Shown here: positions 59,760 through 64,000 of the stretch, piece after piece
Position numbering within the stretch: position 1 is the stretch's first letter
Layout: each line of letters starts with the position of its first letter
Origin: Welwitschia mirabilis
Lineage: Eukaryota > Gnetophyta > Gnetopsida > Welwitschiales
NCBI GenBank assembly: GCA_051453625.1
Contig: JBOZIK010000001.1
Span: 10,484,550 to 10,548,549, forward strand
Length of the DNA stretch: 64,000 nucleotides
Direction of reading: 5' to 3'
Program-made: the position numbers and the translations under genes
The notes under the pieces: model-generated
Databases searched by the model: none
Told to the model about the DNA's origin: nothing
The model's input: the letters and a program-made list of their open reading frames with translations, nothing else

Positions 59760-60771
59760 GCCCTCTGGTTCCACATGTGATATAACGCATTGAGCTTGTA
59801 CACCCTTCACCTCGACAAACGCATTCTTGGTAGATCCAGGTAGTTTCTATCACTTTTGAGAGATACTTTAGTGACTTTATGAGTTAGATAGAGCTAGAGA
59901 TAAAGTAGAGATTGGTAGATCTATAGCTTAGATGGATCATTGACATTCATGGATTATACTTTACTTCAAAGACCAAAACATTCTATGACACTATGCACAT
60001 TGAGAGGTGATTAGATGTTCATGATCATTTGGTTGATATGATTATTACTTTTATACATGACCATGACGTATTAATCCTCTTAAGCCACATTATTACTATC
60101 ATTGTTTTAGATGGCATTGGGAGTATACATATCCACTTAGCTGATGGTACAGAGGATTGTTGAACTTATGGCGTAGTATCAGATTTTAGTGGTATTCAGG
60201 TAAGGGGAGCAGATGGACCTTTCAACTTTCATTTGGAGGAGACTCAAATTCATGATTGAGGCTAGATATTTATAGCATTTGGGATATTCAAGCCTCCTCT
60301 TAATGATATTCAAATGCTTCAGTATACCTGAGCCTATAGGAAAGTACAGATTAACACATTTATAGACTTTAGCTTGCTACCTACAGGACATCAGGATTCA
60401 AATTCCAAGAGAGGTAAAGAGATCTTAGGTTTACAGAATTATATCTAAGACTACTATTAATTATATTTAGGTTCTCCTAGTTGAGATAGTTTAGGATCTT
60501 ATAGAGACCACAAATCAAGGATTCATAGAGCTTTGAGATAGGATATCTACTATTGAGAGGAGAGTTCAGAACACTAAGAAGCAACTCATTAGTGTACGTC
60601 ATCGCATCCTATGAATAGAGCTTGGTGTAATTGTTGACCTTCTAGAGTCTATCAAAGTACAGGGAGATGAGACCACTTGGTCCATTATGATAGCTCTTAA
60701 CCAATTTTTCCCTATGGATTTTAAGCATCTTCCATCTTTTCCAACTGCACCTAAGCCTACTACCCATTAAG
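59760..60771 (+). pseudogene. Third ORF of the Athila-like family (unknown function)
   Basis: This is downstream of pol, where Athila elements may carry an env-like ORF. N-terminal blocks (ERYFSDFMS, YFTSKTKTFYDTMHIER, HDHLVDMIITFIHDHD) are spread over shifting frames. From about 60,183 one frame persists to TTH-stop near 60,771 with about eight stops, mostly where Trp or Gln would fit. It contains LACYLQDIRIQIPREV, ETTNQGFIEL, DRISTIERRVQNTKKQLISV and LGVIVDLLESIKVQGDETTW. The heptad-like spacing suggests a coiled coil. No signal peptide or membrane span is visible, which argues against a simple env. A homologous fragment lies at 29,270-30,340. Confidence 0.6.
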
Positions 60772-61308
60772 ACTTCATTGTGGTACGATAATGGGAGTAA
60801 TATATATTTTTATTATACTTCGTATGTTTCCTCTATGGATTATACTAAAAATGATGATTTTTATAAACATAAGTTCTAAGCATTTTTCATGATTATTATG
60901 TACATTTTAAGATTTGAGGCATTTTTCATTGTGATGATATTACATGTTAGACATAGTTATTTGCATGATAGGATAAAAATTAAGTGGAAGGCTAATAAGT
61001 TTTAAATGAAAGTTGATATGTATATTTTGAAAAAAAAAAATTGCAGGCTTCTATTTTTCCAAGCTTTTTGATTGACTATCATCTGCTTTATCTAGGAAAA
61101 TGATAGCTTACCTCAGTGATTCTGCAAAGCTAAAACATTTAGTCATCTAATTTTCATGTTTTATTCTACTCTGTGATATTTTTAGCATTATCTATAAGCC
61201 CATTTTATAATTTCTAAATTAATCTTGTGTTTAAGACAATTTGTTTTGCAATCATAGTTATTCACTTGGTTTTATCAAGGAGTGAAAAGACTAAGCAAAT
61301 GGCTATGA
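60772..61308 (+). other. Region between third ORF and 3' LTR
   Basis: Non-coding. A purine-rich AAGGAGTGAAAAGA at 61,278-61,291, just before the LTR start, is a candidate polypurine tract. Confidence 0.5.
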
Positions 61309-61842
61309 TGCGTTAATTTATGTGTATTTGATGGGGTATTATGGATTATTTTATAGGACATTAGACAGGTTTATGTTGAGTTTCTATGATTGTGGAGAGT
61401 TAAAGAAAACATCATGAAATCATATAGACTCCATTACATTTTGTAACTATTTAAAGCAATTTACAATACTTCCTATTTGAAGTAAAGATATTGTAAATAA
61501 GAAGCTAATGTAGTTCAAGAAGACTTTCATAAAAGCCTATCATCCACTCCATCATTCAGACAATAGTTAGGATGATAGATGAAGACTTGCTTACATGGAT
61601 GATTACTATATAAATCAAGTAGCTGACGTAGATCTTGTATAGTTTGCATCGTCTCCTCCATCATTCAGATGATAATTAATATGATACTGAAGTAAAACAA
61701 TTTGCCAACTTTCATCCATTTCATCCGTTTCTTTCTCATGATTAAGCATATTTCTAGCATAACTATTACATCGTGAGCATCAGTTAGGTTTTTTTTTTTT
61801 TTTTTAGTATAAATAAACCTCCCCCTCAATCCTCTTATTAAT
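61309..61842 (+). repeat. 3' LTR of copy A2 (truncated by a gap)
   Basis: It starts TGCGTTAATTTATGTG and aligns with 50,129-50,660 through the TATA box, then runs into a 100-N gap. Palindrome copies lie near 61,553 and 61,660. Confidence 0.8.
61808..61815 (+). promoter_or_regulatory. TATA box of the downstream A2 LTR
   Basis: TATAAATA followed by AACCTCCCCCTCAATCCTC, equivalent to 50,622-50,629. A 17-20 bp T-run precedes it (about 61,788-61,805). Confidence 0.6.
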
Positions 61843-61942
61843 NNNNNNNNNNNNNNNNNNNNNNNNNNNNNNNNNNNNNNNNNNNNNNNNNNNNNNNNNN
61901 NNNNNNNNNNNNNNNNNNNNNNNNNNNNNNNNNNNNNNNNNN

Positions 61943-62227
61943 TATAAAAAGTTTTACCCTAGTCAACTTATTTTGTTATACAACAATATAGTTTATCTTT
62001 TGAATAACAAGTTGGCCTCTAAATGGTTAGATTCTTAACTTGTAGAGAAAGTGCACTCGAATGGATTAATTAAGATTTTAGACTTAGAGACTAGAGAAAT
62101 TCATAAGTTTAATGGAGAATAATTGAAATTATATAAAGAATCTTTAGATGTAACCATGGACATAGTTAAAGCACTTGTTTTGGAAGTTTCCCTCAATGAG
62201 GAGGACTTTATCTCTATCATTTTCTGA
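61943..62227 (+). pseudogene. Integrase C-terminal fragment, copy A4
   Basis: Blocks PSQLILLYNNIVYLL, NKLASKWLDS and NGLIKILDLETREIHKFNGE, then a stop near 62,226, correspond to the integrase end at 57,240-57,525. Few stops interrupt this piece, in line with a younger age. Confidence 0.75.
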
Positions 62228-64000
62228 GTTCTTTCATAACCTACTTCTTTGATTAATATTATGATGTTACTTGATCATCTTTTAAACTTGACTTGTGTAT
62301 TACTTTATGAGGTTTTATGATTAGTATTTATACTTAGGCATTTACAGTGGTAAGATTAGATTTATCCAATCTTAAAATATGCTTATGTCTATGGACTTCA
62401 CTTAAAGGACAATGCCTTCATTCTTATGCTTTTCTTTCAATGGTGTTAAGATTTTTAGTTGTTTGGGAGTGTTCTTTTTTATCTTTTATCTGGTATTTAC
62501 CTTTTTCTTTTTGAGTGTATAATCATGTGGTAATTTCCAAAAAAAAAAAAAAAGAAACAAAAGAAAGAGATAAAGAAATAATGACCATGATCTATTATAT
62601 TTTATGCTTTAAGAAAAATATGTAGTTACTATGATGTTTTACCATAAGTGTATAATTTTTTTCAAGAGGAACCTTTGGAAATAGTTATGGAACTCCACTA
62701 GGAGGTTAGTTGGCCATGCTTCATGGATCCTTACTCCTCTGACTGTGGTTGTACTTCCCTCATCATGGAAAAAGCTGTAATAAAACTTTGAGGCTATGGA
62801 ATCAATGGTATTCTTAGTGTTATCAGAAGAATTTCTTATTTTCTAGACTCGTAGTATTCCCACTTGATCATTCCACTTTTGAAGATTCTAGTGTATTTGT
62901 GGGATGAGAGCATGTGAGTTCATTTCTAAGTAGCTTTTAATATTGACATTCATTGTTTTAAGCACTTGAATTTTTTGGTATCACTATAACCACTGCCTTT
63001 TTGAGTAAAACTTTATGACGTTTATACATTTTGTCAATCATATTTACTCAAGTGACTTTGTCATGTCATCCTTGGGAGTTTGCTAGATTAGAACTTAGGA
63101 CAGGTAAGTAATCTTCTCTTTGTTCCTTGTGTTCATTTTCATTCTATATTTCTTTGGTTTTTGAGTTTGGGATTTTAAATTCATTTATGCATTNNNNNNN
63201 NNNNNNNNNNNNNNNNNNNNNNNNNNNNNNNNNNNNNNNNNNNNNNNNNNNNNNNNNNNNNNNNNNNNNNNNNNNNNNNNNNNNNNNNNNNNNATTTTAA
63301 ATTCATTTATGCATTTTTTCATTCTTCAATGGGATCTTAATCATTTAGTAGGTTTCTTGCTGTTCTTTTATGTTATATCATTTTTGGTAAGCATTTGAAA
63401 ATCAAAAGAATATCTTTTTTTCATTTCATAACTTTTATGAATTTTCTTATAGCTTATGGAGTTTTGAGTTTATCTTGATTTTTGTTTCTATTCAATCATA
63501 TTGATTTAACTTTTAATGTTAGGTTCTCATCCTGGATAGTCTATTTTCTTTAGCCATAGTTCTCTTTTCTTGTGAGTTTGTCCTTTTTCTCTTGATTTTC
63601 ATGGTTTTCTTTCTTATTTTCTGTTTTTTTAACTTTTTCTATTAAATTTTGATACTTAAATAATCATATTTGAGCCTCATTTTATTGGTTGACATCTTTC
63701 TTTCTAAAAAATTTTTGAATTCCCTATTGCTCACTTGCTCGTCTAAACGACATTAACACGACTAGACGACAATGCGATATAACCATGATTTAAACCCTTT
63801 TTCCTTCTTTTTTGTTTTCCTCATTTCTTTATCATTTTTGGTTGTTCCTTTAAGAGACGATAACCACTCTAGCTTGTACCACCTTCTGGAACTTGTTTTA
63901 CTTGATTTCGTGTCCAGATTTGGGAGATTTCACTAAATCTTCAAAAATAAGGTATGTTTCTCTCTCCTCTAGTTTTTTAATTTTTTCTCCTGTTTTTTAG
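61943..64000 (+). mobile_element. 3' part of another Athila-like copy (A4)
   Basis: This aligns with 57,240-59,100 of A2: integrase end, then the same 3' spacer. It cannot belong to A2, whose pol is complete upstream, so the 100-N gap at 61,843-61,942 joins two different copies or hides most of a second element. This copy retains more CpG (CTCGTCTAAACGAC near 63,731), so it is probably younger. The gap at 63,194-63,293 repeats about 20 bases on each side. The copy continues past the window. Confidence 0.75.

Larger units (their letters stand above)
50129..61842 (+). mobile_element. Athila/Tat-like element, copy A2 (most complete)
   Basis: LTR start at 50,129, primer site at 51,346, gag, protease, RT, RNase H, integrase, a long spacer with a third ORF, and a second LTR start at 61,309. 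LTR start to LTR start is 11,180 bp, including one 100-N gap with duplicated flanks. The two LTRs differ by roughly one base in eight over the 190 bp compared by eye, mainly transitions, so the insertion is old. All ORFs are broken. The right target duplication cannot be checked, because the second LTR runs into a gap at 61,843. Confidence 0.88.

Overview
This window is repeat-rich, AT-rich DNA of a flowering plant, and every recognisable gene in it is a broken piece of a transposable element. Plant origin is inferred from the element families: Athila/Tat-type Ty3-gypsy elements with a tRNA-Asp-type primer site, Ty1-copia elements with an initiator-Met primer site, and CACTA-like DNA-transposon ends. 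I cannot name the species. I see no intact host gene, tRNA, rRNA or bacterial feature. The sequence is a gapped draft with 21 N-runs, and most of the 100-N gaps have nearly the same sequence on both sides, so part of the length is probably duplicated by the assembly.

Layout. 1-7,897 (minus): the 5' part of an Athila-like element (copy A1), with LTR, primer site, gag, protease, reverse transcriptase (RT) and RNase H. 9,060-11,990 (minus): decayed copia family B, copy 1. 12,000-13,937 (plus): a candidate LTR end, a tRNA-Asp-type primer site and a leader. 13,938: a CACTA-like terminus. 14,161-18,060: AT-rich with one 125-bp tandem duplication. 18,061-29,209 (minus): a SIRE-like copia element with LTR, primer site, gag, pre-integrase and an extra ORF. 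That ORF is split by a TG...CA insertion at 18,524-24,471, flanked by the 5-bp direct repeat CCTAT. 29,210-30,646 (minus): a fragment of the Athila-like family carrying its third ORF. 30,747-31,122: a second copy of the copia LTR. 32,094-32,632: a CACTA-like end with a 43-44 bp subterminal repeat array. 32,680-35,035 and 48,019-50,060: inverted copies of one long LTR (family C). 37,100-42,135 (minus): copia family B, copy 2, the best preserved copia pol here. 42,830-48,018 (minus): the 3' half of another Athila-like copy (A3). 50,129-61,842 (plus): the longest element, Athila-like copy A2, with both LTR starts, primer site, gag, protease, RT, RNase H, integrase and a third ORF. 61,943-64,000 (plus): the 3' part of a further copy.

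How the parts relate. Five fragments in both orientations (A1, the 29-30 kb piece, A3, A2 and the terminal tail) are one Athila-like family. Its LTR starts TG(C/T)(G/A)(C/T)TA, and a recurrent palindrome of the type GTC(A/G)TCTAGA(T/C)GAC marks its LTR, leader and 3' spacer. Decay is dominated by C-to-T and G-to-A change: primer sites differ from the tRNA-Asp complement only by transitions, most stops lie where Gln or Trp is expected, and catalytic Asp residues are changed to Asn. This is the expected mark of long cytosine methylation followed by deamination. The less expected items are the third ORF with its coiled-coil end, three LTR-associated tandem repeat arrays (37, about 33, and about 30 bp) that look like promoter or enhancer modules, and a CpG-retaining segment at 22,960-23,670 that contrasts with everything around it.
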